The notes under the pieces: model-generated | What the model saw: the letters and a program-made list of their open reading frames with translations, nothing else | What the model was told of the DNA's origin: nothing | Database searches by the model: none | NCBI RefSeq assembly: GCF_023051175.1 | Contig: NZ_JALKII010000004.1 | Location: 62,001 to 126,000, forward strand | DNA from: Alcanivorax quisquiliarum | GTDB lineage: Bacteria > Pseudomonadota > Gammaproteobacteria > Pseudomonadales > Alcanivoracaceae | Length of the DNA stretch: 64,000 nt | Direction of reading: 5' to 3' | Part shown: positions 1 to 7,932 of the stretch, piece by piece | Numbering within the stretch: position 1 is the first letter of the stretch | How the letters are laid out: each line of letters opens with the position of its first letter | Program-made: the position numbers and the translations under genes

Positions 1-1
1 G

Positions 2-1045
2 GAATTTGCCGTGGAAGATTCCGGTATAGGTATTGCCGAGCCGCATCTGGCCACGATCTTTCAGCCGTTCACTCAGGCCGAGCAGAGCACCAGCCGCCGT
101 TACGGCGGCAGCGGGCTGGGCCTGGCCCTGTGCCAGCGCCTGGTGGAGGCCATGCAAGGCCGCATCGTTGCACACAGCGCACCGGACAGCGGCTCCTGCT
201 TCGGCTTCACCTTGCCGCTGACACAGCTACCCGACGGCGCCGCCGATATCGCCCCCACCGAAGGCCAGGCGCTGGTGCTGTGCCAGCAGCCGTTGCTGGA
301 ACAGGCCCTGCTCGGCATGCTGCGCCACATGGGTCTACAAGCCGGCAGCGCCGGCTGCCCCTTGCATCTGGCCATGGCCGACCGCTACCGGCATATCCTG
401 ATCGATGCACCCGTCTTCGATCAGCTCAGCGCGGCGCAGCGCGCCGATCTGAACCGCTGGCGCGACCGGGTCTGTGTGCTGGTGCCGCTGGATCGTCGCG
501 AACCGGATTTTCTCACGCTTGCCAAACCCGTTACTGCCACCGCGCTGTGCCAATTGCTCCGGCAACAACTGACGCGCACGGCAGCGCCTGACTTACGGAC
601 ACAGGACCACACCCGCTTTGACCATCTCAATGTGCTGATCGCAGAAGACAATGCCGTCAACCGGGAGGTGATTCGTGCGATTCTCGCCACCCTGCGCATC
701 AACCCGGTGATGTGCGAAAACGGCGAGGAGGCCGTGGCCGCATATTACGCCGCCGGCGGCGCCTTTGATCTGGTGCTGATGGATTGCGAAATGCCGGTGC
801 GCGATGGCTTCGCCGCCACCGAAGAAATTCGTGCAATCGAAGCCCAGGCCGGCTTGCCAGCGGTGCCCGTTGTGGCACTGACAGCGCACGTGCTGGAGCC
901 CGAGCGGCAGCGGATGCAAGAGGCCGGCATGTCGCACTTTCTCAGCAAGCCGGTGCGCAAGGATGCCGTACTTGATCTGCTGGCGGAACTGGGCATGGCC
1001 AAAAGCCTGCATCTGACATCGCTTCCGTCACAACATGGAGAGTAA
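2..1045 (+). CDS. Hybrid sensor histidine kinase, C-terminal part (cut by window edge)
   Basis: The reading frame is open to the left edge, so only the C-terminal part of the gene is present. The visible protein begins in the ATP-binding domain: EDSGIGI (N/G1 box) is immediately followed by GGSGLGLALC (G2 box). A roughly 110-residue degenerate receiver-like segment follows, then a canonical receiver domain (visible residues about 205-330) with acidic pocket ED, phospho-acceptor Asp about 258 in LMDCEMP, Thr about 291 and Lys about 313. This is the BarA/RetS-like layout of HATPase, pseudo-receiver and receiver. It should autophosphorylate on a His outside the window and relay to its own Asp. 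The input signal cannot be judged. The C-terminal half resembles the complete hybrid kinase at 24350-27298. Confidence 0.9.
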   Translation, partial: EFAVEDSGIGIAEPHLATIFQPFTQAEQSTSRRYGGSGLGLALCQRLVEAMQGRIVAHSAPDSGSCFGFTLPLTQLPDGAADIAPTEGQALVLCQQPLLEQALLGMLRHMGLQAGSAGCPLHLAMADRYRHILIDAPVFDQLSAAQRADLNRWRDRVCVLVPLDRREPDFLTLAKPVTATALCQLLRQQLTRTAAPDLRTQDHTRFDHLNVLIAEDNAVNREVIRAILATLRINPVMCENGEEAVAAYYAAGGAFDLVLMDCEMPVRDGFAATEEIRAIEAQAGLPAVPVVALTAHVLEPERQRMQEAGMSHFLSKPVRKDAVLDLLAELGMAKSLHLTSLPSQHGE

Positions 1046-1075
1046 CCATCACCCATCGCTGACCGCGGCCTGCCA

Positions 1076-2419
1076 TCATCTGCTTTCGCTTGCCACCGGA
1101 ATCTGCAATCGTGCAATCAGCCCGCCTCCTTCACGGGGCGCAAGGCTGAACCCGCCACCGAAATGCTCGGCGATGGCACGCACAATGGAAATACCCAGGC
1201 CCGAGCCGTTTTCGCGGCCAGGCCTGTGATCCCCGCGCCAGAAACGACGTCCGGCCTGAGCCAGCTGCTCCTCCGCCAGGCCAGGCCCGCGGTCGGCAAT
1301 ATCGATGGTGAATTGCGCTGCCGAAGTATCGCACTGTAGCGTGACCACTACCGGGCTGCCGGGCGGGCTGTAGCGCAACGCATTATCGACAAGATTGCGT
1401 ACCGCGGATTCCAGCATCGAACGCGGCACAAGCGATGGTGCATCCGCGTGGCTGACAAGCCTGACACGATGTTGATCAGTAGAGGGCAGGCGCCGTATCA
1501 CCTCCTCAACGACAGCCCCCACCGATGCCGCGGTATCGCCGTCCGCCACCGCCGCCTCGGCACGCGCCAGCAACATCATCTGATCCAGCGTGCGCGACAG
1601 ACGGCGTACCGCCTCCTCAGCCTGTTGCAATGACGCTTCTCTACCTGCCTTGTCCGTAGTCAGGCGTAGCACCTGAAGATGTGTATCCACCGCTGTCAGC
1701 GGCGTACGCAGCTCGTGGGCGGCAGCATCCGTGAAAGCCCGCTGCGAGGCGAGCGCCCCCGCCAGCCGGGCCAGCAAATCGTTCATCGCGCCCAGCACGG
1801 GCTGTAATTCCGGCGGGGTGCGTTCAAGCGTGATCGGGCGGGTGTCGTTTTCGCCTCTTTCTTTCAGAACGCGGCGTAGCGCGCCCAGCGGCGCGAGGCC
1901 ACGTGCGATACCCGTCCACAACGCCAGCAGCCCACCGATACTGGCGATCAGAAATGGCACCCCGGTGGCGCTTCGCATCTGGCGCAGCAGCGCCTGTCGT
2001 TCGTCAACACGATCCGCAGTGGTAATCTGGTAATCACCGTCACGCAGGGTAAAGGTGCGCCATCGCTGCCCATCATGCTCCAGCAAGGCGTAGCCACTGC
2101 GGTCGGCGCCGAACACCGCCGCCGGTGCCCCGTCTGTCTGCGCCAGCACTTCACCACGCATCGAGCGAACCTGACAGGCGATGCCTTCGGCGGTGCCCAC
2201 CCGCACTGCTGCATCCGGCCCGCCCTCCGGGATCGACACCGACGGTAACATCGACCGTTGCAACAAGCCGCTCACCATCCGCGCTGACATCGCCAGACGC
2301 TGATCCAGCGTCTGCTCCAGACGCACCTGAGCACCGGCCACCATCCAGGCAGCCGCCAGCAGCCAGAGCGCGGCCAGCGCCGCGCCGGTAATCAGCACCG
2401 TACGAAGCCGCAGGCTCAC
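1076..2419 (-). CDS. dsbS: Sensor histidine kinase, DsbS-like (copper/redox sensing)
   Basis: 447-residue inner-membrane kinase. TM1 covers about residues 8-30, a periplasmic sensor about 31-150 and TM2 about 152-172, followed by a HAMP-like linker. The HisKA motif AAAHELRTPL has its phospho-His near residue 237, and the ATPase boxes are NLVDNALRYS, DRGPGLA and GSGLGISI. The periplasmic domain has a single cysteine, Cys82. The GTG start overlaps the stop of the regulator gene by four bases (GTGA), so the pair is translationally coupled. The five-gene order matches the Pseudomonas aeruginosa DsbRS region, where the kinase DsbS is reported to bind copper through a Cys82. Function is inferred from this synteny and from the conserved Cys; a generic QseC-like role is the alternative. 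Confidence 0.82.
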   Translation of the reverse strand: MSLRLRTVLITGAALAALWLLAAAWMVAGAQVRLEQTLDQRLAMSARMVSGLLQRSMLPSVSIPEGGPDAAVRVGTAEGIACQVRSMRGEVLAQTDGAPAAVFGADRSGYALLEHDGQRWRTFTLRDGDYQITTADRVDERQALLRQMRSATGVPFLIASIGGLLALWTGIARGLAPLGALRRVLKERGENDTRPITLERTPPELQPVLGAMNDLLARLAGALASQRAFTDAAAHELRTPLTAVDTHLQVLRLTTDKAGREASLQQAEEAVRRLSRTLDQMMLLARAEAAVADGDTAASVGAVVEEVIRRLPSTDQHRVRLVSHADAPSLVPRSMLESAVRNLVDNALRYSPPGSPVVVTLQCDTSAAQFTIDIADRGPGLAEEQLAQAGRRFWRGDHRPGRENGSGLGISIVRAIAEHFGGGFSLAPREGGGLIARLQIPVASESR

Positions 2420-3084
2420 GGTGCCACCTTCCAGCCAAGGCGATAACCCAGACCGCGTGCGGTCTGAATCGACTGACTGCCAAGCTTGCGGCGAATATTA
2501 TGGATATGCACGTTTAGCGCGTTGCCGGTGAACTCTTCACCAAAACCGTACAAGCGGTCACGCAGGACATCTGCCGGCAGCCACCGATCACTGCTGCCGG
2601 CAAGATAAGTGAGCAGTTCGATTTCCCTTCGCGACAACGCCACTGGTTCGCCATCCATGAAAGCCTGACCGCTTTCCGGCTCCAGCCGCAACGGGCCCGC
2701 CGTGATCACCTGTACTGCACGCCCCTGTGCTCGTCTTGCCAGAACGTGTAGCCGGGCTGCCAGTTCACGCAGATCAAACGGCTTCGTCATGTAATCATCC
2801 GCGCCTCCGCGCAGGCCATCCAGCCTGTGCTCAACTGCATCCCGGGCGGTGAGAATCAGCACCGGCAAGGTGTGCTCGTTGACACGCAGGGTCTCCAGCA
2901 ACGTCAGCCCGTCGCGATCCGGCAAGCCAAGGTCGAGCACTACTGCGTCAAAAATGTTATCGACGCAGGCTGCCTCGGCAGTTTCTGCGTTCGTCGCGTG
3001 ATGCGCGGTGATGCCATGCGCTTTCAAGCCCGCAACGATACCCGTGGCAATCAGAGTGTCATCTTCCACCAACAACACTTGCAC
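2416..3084 (-). CDS. dsbR: OmpR-family response regulator, DsbR-like
   Basis: Receiver plus winged-helix DNA-binding domain, 222 residues. The receiver carries the acidic pair after LLVE, phospho-acceptor Asp51 in VLDLGLPD, and a TARD/KPFD end. The C-terminal domain ends in the usual QTARGLGYRLG wing. I chose the GTG at 3084, which gives the standard N-terminus MQVLLVEDD and Asp51 and has GAGG just upstream; an in-frame GTG at 3096 would add four residues. It is transcribed divergently from dsbD, and a TTAA direct repeat typical of the QseB/PmrA subgroup lies between them. It probably activates dsbD-tlpA-dsbG and possibly its own operon. Confidence 0.85.
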   Translation of the reverse strand: MQVLLVEDDTLIATGIVAGLKAHGITAHHATNAETAEAACVDNIFDAVVLDLGLPDRDGLTLLETLRVNEHTLPVLILTARDAVEHRLDGLRGGADDYMTKPFDLRELAARLHVLARRAQGRAVQVITAGPLRLEPESGQAFMDGEPVALSRREIELLTYLAGSSDRWLPADVLRDRLYGFGEEFTGNALNVHIHNIRRKLGSQSIQTARGLGYRLGWKVAP

Positions 3085-3149
3085 GGTGCACCTCACTGAT
3101 TAGCGAATCCCATCAGCAGGCATGGTAGCCAGCACGTCCGGTTTCGTCA

Positions 3150-3166
3150 CTTAACTCTCGGTTAAT
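3150..3166 (+). promoter_or_regulatory. Probable DsbR/PmrA-type binding box
   Basis: CTTAAC-tctcg-GTTAAT is a direct repeat of TTAA half-sites 11 bp apart, the layout of PmrA/QseB-class boxes (YTTAA-N6-YTTAA). It lies in the 127-bp gap between the divergent regulator and dsbD genes, about 45-60 bp upstream of the dsbD start. Assignment rests on the position and on the regulator's subfamily. Confidence 0.5.
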
Positions 3167-3211
3167 CCGGGGATGCCAGAGTCAGGTTCGATCTGAACAG
3201 GGGACCGATAC

Positions 3212-5041
3212 GTGCTGCTGAGACTAAAGCTGATCGCATTGCTGGCGCTGGGAATGAGCGCCACCATCTTCGGACCTGCGCACGGCTTCGGGTGGCAGAG
3301 CGACGAGCCGCTACTGGAAGCCTCGCAAGTATTGAATATTGACAATTTTCGCGAACGTAACGGCACAGCTGTTCTGACAGTCAGAATAGCCGAAGGTTAC
3401 TACCTCTACCGAAGCTCACTGAGCGTGGCGAATCGCGAGGGCAATGATGTCGCGTTACAACTACCGGACGGCGTTTTGCGCCACGATGAGTTCTTCGGCG
3501 AAACCGAAGTATATCCGGGCGGCTTGCTATCAATACAGTTCCCCAGCGAAGCGCAAGCGCCGCTGACATTACACTGGCAAGGCTGCGCAGAAGCTGGTTT
3601 GTGCTATCCCCCACAGACACTCCCTCTACCAGACGCGGCGGGTAGCAACACTGCTTCGCGGCCCCAGCCCACTGGCCATATCACACAGCCGAAGGCCATC
3701 GCACCGGAGACCAGCACAGCACCAGCAACGCCAGCCTTGGCTGCGGATCAGCGCGCCGCCGAGCGACTCAACCACTCCAGCCCGGCGATGGCGGCACTGG
3801 TTTTTTTCGGGCTTGGCCTGCTGCTGGCATTTACACCTTGCACGCTGCCGATGATCCCGATCATTTCGTCGATGATCATAGGCACTCAAGCGCCTCCCCG
3901 GCGCGCACTGGCGCTGTCGTTTGCCTATGTACTGGCCATGGCGGCGACCTATGCCGTGCTGGGTGTGGCTGCCGGCCTGATCGGCACCAATCTGCAAGCG
4001 GCAATGCAATCGCCCTGGTTACTCAGTGTATTTGCTGCGCTGTTCGCAGTGCTCGCCGCGTCTTTGTTCGGGTTGTTTGAACTCCAACTCCCCGCTGCAT
4101 TGACCAACAGGCTGCATTCCACCGGACAAGGATATAGCGGCGGTAGCCTTGCTGGTGCGGCTGCGCTAGGGCTGCTGTCGGCATTGCTCGTCGGACCATG
4201 CATGACCGCCCCACTGGCAGGTGCGCTGCTTTACATCGGCCAGACCGGCAGCGCCGTCACGGGTGGCACTGCGCTGTTTGCCCTGGGGCTGGGCATGGGG
4301 CTGCCGCTGTTAGCGATTGCCGTCTTCGGCGCACATCTGTTGCCACGCCCCGGCCCCTGGATGGAGCGCATACGCATTGCCTTCGGGTTCATGATGATCG
4401 GCATGGCGGTGATGATGTTGACCCGCTTCCTGGCGCCCGGCGTGAGCCTGCTGCTCTGGGGCAGCTGGGGCCTGTCGATGGCATTTGGCTTGCTGGCATT
4501 GGCACAAGCTATCCAAACCCGCCAACGCCTAGTGTGGCCATTACGATTCGGCGCTGCACTGGCGGCTTTCTGGAGCACCTTGCTTTTGCTTGGCGCCGCT
4601 TCCGGTGGGACATCGGTATCCCAGCCACTCGGGCACCTGCGCCTGACAGAGGCGACACCGGCTGCAGCGGCAACAGTCGACTACGTCAGCGTCAAGACCA
4701 TCGCCGACGTGGATGCGCAAATCGCCGCGGCGAGGGAACGGGGAGAATGGGTCATGATTGATTTTTATGCCGATTGGTGTGTCAGCTGCCACATCATCGA
4801 ACGCGAGGTACTGCAACATCCTGAGATCGCTCCTCGCCTTGCCGCCATGCAGGTGTTGCGACCCGATGTCACCCGCAACGATGCCGCCGACCGGGCGTTA
4901 ATGAAACATTGGCAAGTGCTTGGCCCGCCAACCATCATACTGATCGCACCGGATGGCAACGAGCGTCGGGCGCAGCGCGTGGTGGGTGAAGTGACCGCCG
5001 CCGATTTCATCGATCGGCTGGACGCGGTGAACGCGCCATGA
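3212..5041 (+). CDS. dsbD: Thiol:disulfide interchange protein DsbD
   Basis: 609-residue inner-membrane reductant conduit that moves electrons from cytoplasmic thioredoxin to periplasmic oxidoreductases. It has a GTG start (GGGGA eight bases upstream) and an N-terminal signal segment. Next comes a periplasmic immunoglobulin-like domain with the GCAEAGLCYPP cysteine pair, then an eight-helix CcdA-like core with paired cysteines in FTPCTLPM (Cys210) and VGPCMTAP (Cys330). The C-terminal thioredoxin domain has DWCVSCH (Cys523/Cys526). All six functional cysteines are present. The stop overlaps the start of the next gene (ATGA), so dsbD, the tlpA fusion and dsbG form one operon downstream of the putative DsbR box. 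Confidence 0.95.
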   Translation: MLLRLKLIALLALGMSATIFGPAHGFGWQSDEPLLEASQVLNIDNFRERNGTAVLTVRIAEGYYLYRSSLSVANREGNDVALQLPDGVLRHDEFFGETEVYPGGLLSIQFPSEAQAPLTLHWQGCAEAGLCYPPQTLPLPDAAGSNTASRPQPTGHITQPKAIAPETSTAPATPALAADQRAAERLNHSSPAMAALVFFGLGLLLAFTPCTLPMIPIISSMIIGTQAPPRRALALSFAYVLAMAATYAVLGVAAGLIGTNLQAAMQSPWLLSVFAALFAVLAASLFGLFELQLPAALTNRLHSTGQGYSGGSLAGAAALGLLSALLVGPCMTAPLAGALLYIGQTGSAVTGGTALFALGLGMGLPLLAIAVFGAHLLPRPGPWMERIRIAFGFMMIGMAVMMLTRFLAPGVSLLLWGSWGLSMAFGLLALAQAIQTRQRLVWPLRFGAALAAFWSTLLLLGAASGGTSVSQPLGHLRLTEATPAAAATVDYVSVKTIADVDAQIAAARERGEWVMIDFYADWCVSCHIIEREVLQHPEIAPRLAAMQVLRPDVTRNDAADRALMKHWQVLGPPTIILIAPDGNERRAQRVVGEVTAADFIDRLDAVNAP

Positions 5042-5898
5042 TCGGCATCGGGCCTTTTTCCCTGCAGACAGTGGTGTTCGCTTTCGCTGCATTCGTCACC
5101 TGGCTGGTGGCGCGTTTGCTCGCTCGCCGGTTGCCCGGCTCCGCCAGCAAAACCGCCGGCGCCTTGATCATTGATGCCTTGTTCGTCGGCCTGGTTGCAG
5201 CGCGCATTACCTTCATTCTGGTCTGGTGGAACGATTACGCCGCTCGCCCTCTTTCCATGCTGGCATTCGGCGACGGCGGCTTTCACGGCCTGGCCGGTGT
5301 GCTCGCCGCCAGCGCCTGGCTTTGGCTGAAAACCCGACAGCGGCGGCCGCTTCGTCTATCGCTGTACGGCGGCATGGCCGGCGGTCTGTTGGTGTGGGGC
5401 GCGGTGCAGCTGCTGCCCCTCCTGCTACAGCACGCGGCCATGACATTGCCAGCCGTGCAGTTGAGCACGCTGGATAACGAGCAGCCGGTCGATCTCGTGG
5501 ATTTCACCGGCCAGCCGGTGGTGCTGAATCTGTGGGCCACATGGTGCCCGCCATGCCGCCGCGAGATGCCGGTGCTGATGCAGGCGCAGACGGAATACCC
5601 TGATATCGCTTTCGTGCTGGTCAATCAGGGCGAAAATGCAACGCAAATTCATTCATTTCTCAATGCAGAAGGCTTGTCCTTCAAGCATCTGCTGATGGAC
5701 CCGTTCTCCAGCACCATGCGCGAGACCGGTTCCCGTGGGCTACCCACAACCCTGTTCTTCGATGAAAACGGGCGGATGGTGGCCTCCCATGTCGGCGAAC
5801 TTACCACGCCCGCGCTGAAAAATACGCTACACCGATATTTTCCGCGAAGCCCTCAATCAGCTTCGCGCCAGACAAATGCCACTACGGAACAGGAGTAA
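5038..5898 (+). CDS. Lgt-like membrane domain fused to TlpA-type thioredoxin
   Basis: 286 residues. The first ~135 form about four membrane helices resembling the N-terminal part of prolipoprotein diacylglyceryl transferase (an ARITFIL helix and a GGFHGLAG loop), but the protein is far too short to be a working Lgt. Residues ~145-275 are a periplasmic thioredoxin domain with WATWCPPC (Cys170/Cys173) and a cis-Pro region GLPTTLFF. The Lgt-like part probably serves as a membrane anchor placing the thiol reductase beside DsbD, its likely electron donor. Similar fusions sit in the equivalent Pseudomonas locus. It overlaps dsbD by four bases and ends two bases before dsbG. Confidence 0.85.
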   Translation: MIGIGPFSLQTVVFAFAAFVTWLVARLLARRLPGSASKTAGALIIDALFVGLVAARITFILVWWNDYAARPLSMLAFGDGGFHGLAGVLAASAWLWLKTRQRRPLRLSLYGGMAGGLLVWGAVQLLPLLLQHAAMTLPAVQLSTLDNEQPVDLVDFTGQPVVLNLWATWCPPCRREMPVLMQAQTEYPDIAFVLVNQGENATQIHSFLNAEGLSFKHLLMDPFSSTMRETGSRGLPTTLFFDENGRMVASHVGELTTPALKNTLHRYFPRSPQSASRQTNATTEQE

Positions 5899-5900
5899 TC

Positions 5901-6677
5901 ATGCGACCGACCACCCGGCTATTCTTATGGGCAATTACCGCCAGCACATTGCTGATCTCTGCGCTCACCCGCGCCGATGAGCCCGCACTGCCGCCTGCAT
6001 TGCAGGCGCTCGAAACTCAGGGCGTCACCATCGTCGAGGAGCTCGAAACGACCGACGACCTTCGCATCCTCGCTGCCGCCGCAGGCCAGCAACCGCTGGC
6101 AATCTACGTTACCGCAGGCGGCAACGTTATCGTTGGCACGCGCTTCGACGCTCGGGGCCGCCCGATGGACGAAGACCGGCTACAGCAGCTGGTCGAACTG
6201 CCCATGGCACAGCAAGCCTGGTCGCAACTCAACGACTCCTCCTGGGTGCTGGATGGCGACATTGAGGCGCCTCGTATCGTCTACACCTTCAGCGATCCGA
6301 ACTGCCCGTACTGCAACCAGTTCTGGAAGGCCGCACGGCCCTGGATCGATGCCGGCGCGGTACAACTGCGGCACGTCATGGTCGGGATGCTCAAGGCCGA
6401 CAGCGCAACCAAAGCAGCCGCCATTCTGGACGCGCCTGACAGCTCCGCCGCACTGCGAGAAAACGAACAGAATTTTGCCCGAGGCGGGATTACGCCGAAA
6501 CGCAGCATTCCCAACAGCACCCGGAGAACCCTTGAAGACCATCGTATGCTAATGATGACACTCGGTTTTCGCGGCACCCCTGGCATCGTGGCTCTCGATG
6601 ATGACGGCTTGCTGCAAACCGTCAATGGCATGCCCCAGTCAGGCACCCTGGAAGCACTGTTGGGCCCACGACCGTAG
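5901..6677 (+). CDS. dsbG: Thiol:disulfide interchange protein DsbG
   Basis: 258-residue periplasmic protein with a cleavable signal peptide (about residues 1-26, ending near TRADEP), a DsbC/DsbG-type dimerisation domain (about 28-100), and a thioredoxin fold with DPNCPYCNQFW (Cys135/Cys138). CPYC is the DsbG active site. A second signature is the cis-Pro loop GTPGIVA. DsbG-type enzymes reduce sulfenylated single cysteines and isomerise disulfides, and they are kept reduced by DsbD, which is encoded two genes upstream. It is the last gene of the operon. Confidence 0.92.
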   Translation: MRPTTRLFLWAITASTLLISALTRADEPALPPALQALETQGVTIVEELETTDDLRILAAAAGQQPLAIYVTAGGNVIVGTRFDARGRPMDEDRLQQLVELPMAQQAWSQLNDSSWVLDGDIEAPRIVYTFSDPNCPYCNQFWKAARPWIDAGAVQLRHVMVGMLKADSATKAAAILDAPDSSAALRENEQNFARGGITPKRSIPNSTRRTLEDHRMLMMTLGFRGTPGIVALDDDGLLQTVNGMPQSGTLEALLGPRP

Positions 6678-6914
6678 GCTTACCAATATCAGGGGCGGCA
6701 CCGCTAGCCGACCGTCACCGGCAGCCGCCGCCCCGGAGCGCGAACGTTGCAGCGCATCCTGAGTCGTTCCACTGCGACCATGCCGATGCGTCATGCGCAC
6801 CTCGCCCCGGATCATCTTGAAGAGGCCGTAAGGCTCAATTCGGGGGGAGTTTCGACACTTTATGGAAACCGTTATGGAAACCGGCAAAAAGACGATGTAA
6901 AGCAAGGTTTTATT
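6678..6914. other. Non-coding stretch beside tRNA-Gly with a 12-bp duplication
   Basis: About 240 bp with no credible gene lies between dsbG and the tRNA 3' end. The tRNA-proximal part holds an exact 10-bp repeat (TATGGAAACC at 6861 and 6873, 12 bp apart). It is AT-richer than its surroundings. Such sequence next to a tRNA 3' end is compatible with an old integration scar, but no integrase fragment can be identified. Confidence 0.4.
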
Positions 6915-6988
6915 TGGAGCGGGTGATGGGAATCGAACCCACGTATGCAGCTTGGGAAGCTGCCGTTCTACCATTGAACTACACCCGC
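6915..6988 (-). tRNA. tRNA-Gly (anticodon CCC)
   Basis: A 74-nt cloverleaf on the minus strand with CCA encoded. The acceptor stem GCGGGTG pairs with CACCCGC, the T arm contains GTTCGATTC, the D arm is TAGTTCAATGGTA, and the anticodon stem GCAGC/GCTGC encloses the loop TTCCCAA, giving anticodon CCC. It closely resembles E. coli glyU. Confidence 0.95.
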
Positions 6989-7002
6989 AGCGGGAAAGCG
7001 CA

Positions 7003-7030
7003 ATAATATCAGGAAGTTAAACCATGTCTA
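7003..7030 (-). promoter_or_regulatory. Probable sigma-70 promoter of tRNA-Gly
   Basis: On the minus strand, TAGACA (-35) and TATTAT (-10) are separated by 16 bp, and the -10 lies 14 bp before the mature tRNA 5' end. A GC-rich discriminator typical of stable RNA promoters follows the -10. Confidence 0.55.
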
Positions 7031-7210
7031 GCCGTCTCACGCACTTTGCATGATCAACCATTTAACCCGTTGTTTTATATGGTCTGCAAATTCCTTTGCG
7101 AGACAAGGTGATCAGATATTGCCCCGATCAGCGGCGGGTGCAGCTACCCTGCGCCACATCGCATCGTGAGAGAAAGCGATTGACCCATGCTCGCCGAGCG
7201 TGAGCAGATC

Positions 7211-7235
7211 ACGCGCCCTACCTCGCAGGGCGCGT
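7211..7235 (-). terminator. Hairpin just after slyD
   Basis: A perfect 9-bp stem (ACGCGCCCT / AGGGCGCGT) with a 7-nt loop starts nine bases beyond the slyD stop. There is no clear U-run, so it may act as an mRNA 3' end or a weak or factor-assisted terminator. Confidence 0.4.
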
Positions 7236-7243
7236 CAGACGCA

Positions 7244-7723
7244 TCAGTGCTGGTGCCCGCCCGGCCCATGCGCATGACCGTGGCTCTTTTCCTCTTCGGT
7301 GGCGTCGCGCACCTCGATTACATCGATGACAAACCGTAGCGTCCGCCCGGCCAACGGATGGTTGGCATCCACATCCACCGTTTTCAGGCCCACTTTCCGC
7401 ACTGTGACCCAACGCTGCCCCTGTTCCGTTTGTACCGGCACCTGCATGCCAGGGCGCAGCTTGCCCGCGTGGCGCAGATACTTGGCAGAGATGCGCTGGA
7501 TATTTTCGGGCTTGGCAATGCCATATCCCTCTTCCGGCGTCACGGTAACTTCGAAATGATCACCCGCAGTGCGGCCGGCAAGCGCCTTTTCAACGCCGGT
7601 AATCATATTGTTGGCACCGTGCAGGTAGAGCATCGGCTGCTCACCTGTCTCTTCAATCATCACGCCATCTTCCCCGAATAGCTTGTAATGGAAGCTCGCG
7701 ACTTTGCCGTTTTCGATCTGCAT
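7244..7723 (-). CDS. slyD: FKBP-type peptidyl-prolyl isomerase, SlyD-like
   Basis: 159 residues. The FKBP fold is interrupted by an insert-in-flap chaperone domain (about residues 70-125), as in SlyD, with the conserved YLHGANNMITGVEKAL and NHPLAGRTLRF segments. The short C-terminal tail is histidine-rich (HGHAHGPGGHQH), a reduced version of the metal-binding tail of E. coli SlyD that donates nickel to hydrogenase and other enzymes. Likely roles are proline isomerisation, holdase activity and metal buffering in the cytosol. It is a single-gene unit followed by a hairpin. Confidence 0.9.
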   Translation of the reverse strand: MQIENGKVASFHYKLFGEDGVMIEETGEQPMLYLHGANNMITGVEKALAGRTAGDHFEVTVTPEEGYGIAKPENIQRISAKYLRHAGKLRPGMQVPVQTEQGQRWVTVRKVGLKTVDVDANHPLAGRTLRFVIDVIEVRDATEEEKSHGHAHGPGGHQH

Positions 7724-7932
7724 GCTGCTGGCCCTGGCTGAAGGAAGGCGTCATTATTTGCGCCCGTCGTGCTAGTGTCCAGCCCGAGAGGGGTACAACG
7801 ATTCATACTTGGTAAAGCCGTTTGCACGCCTCCCCCCGCTGCGGACGAGACACGGTTCTCTTTCCCCGCGCCAGGCCTTTCTGGATGGTGCTCGGGTTGG
7901 GTATGCTCGCTGCTGGTTTGAGGAGATCGATC

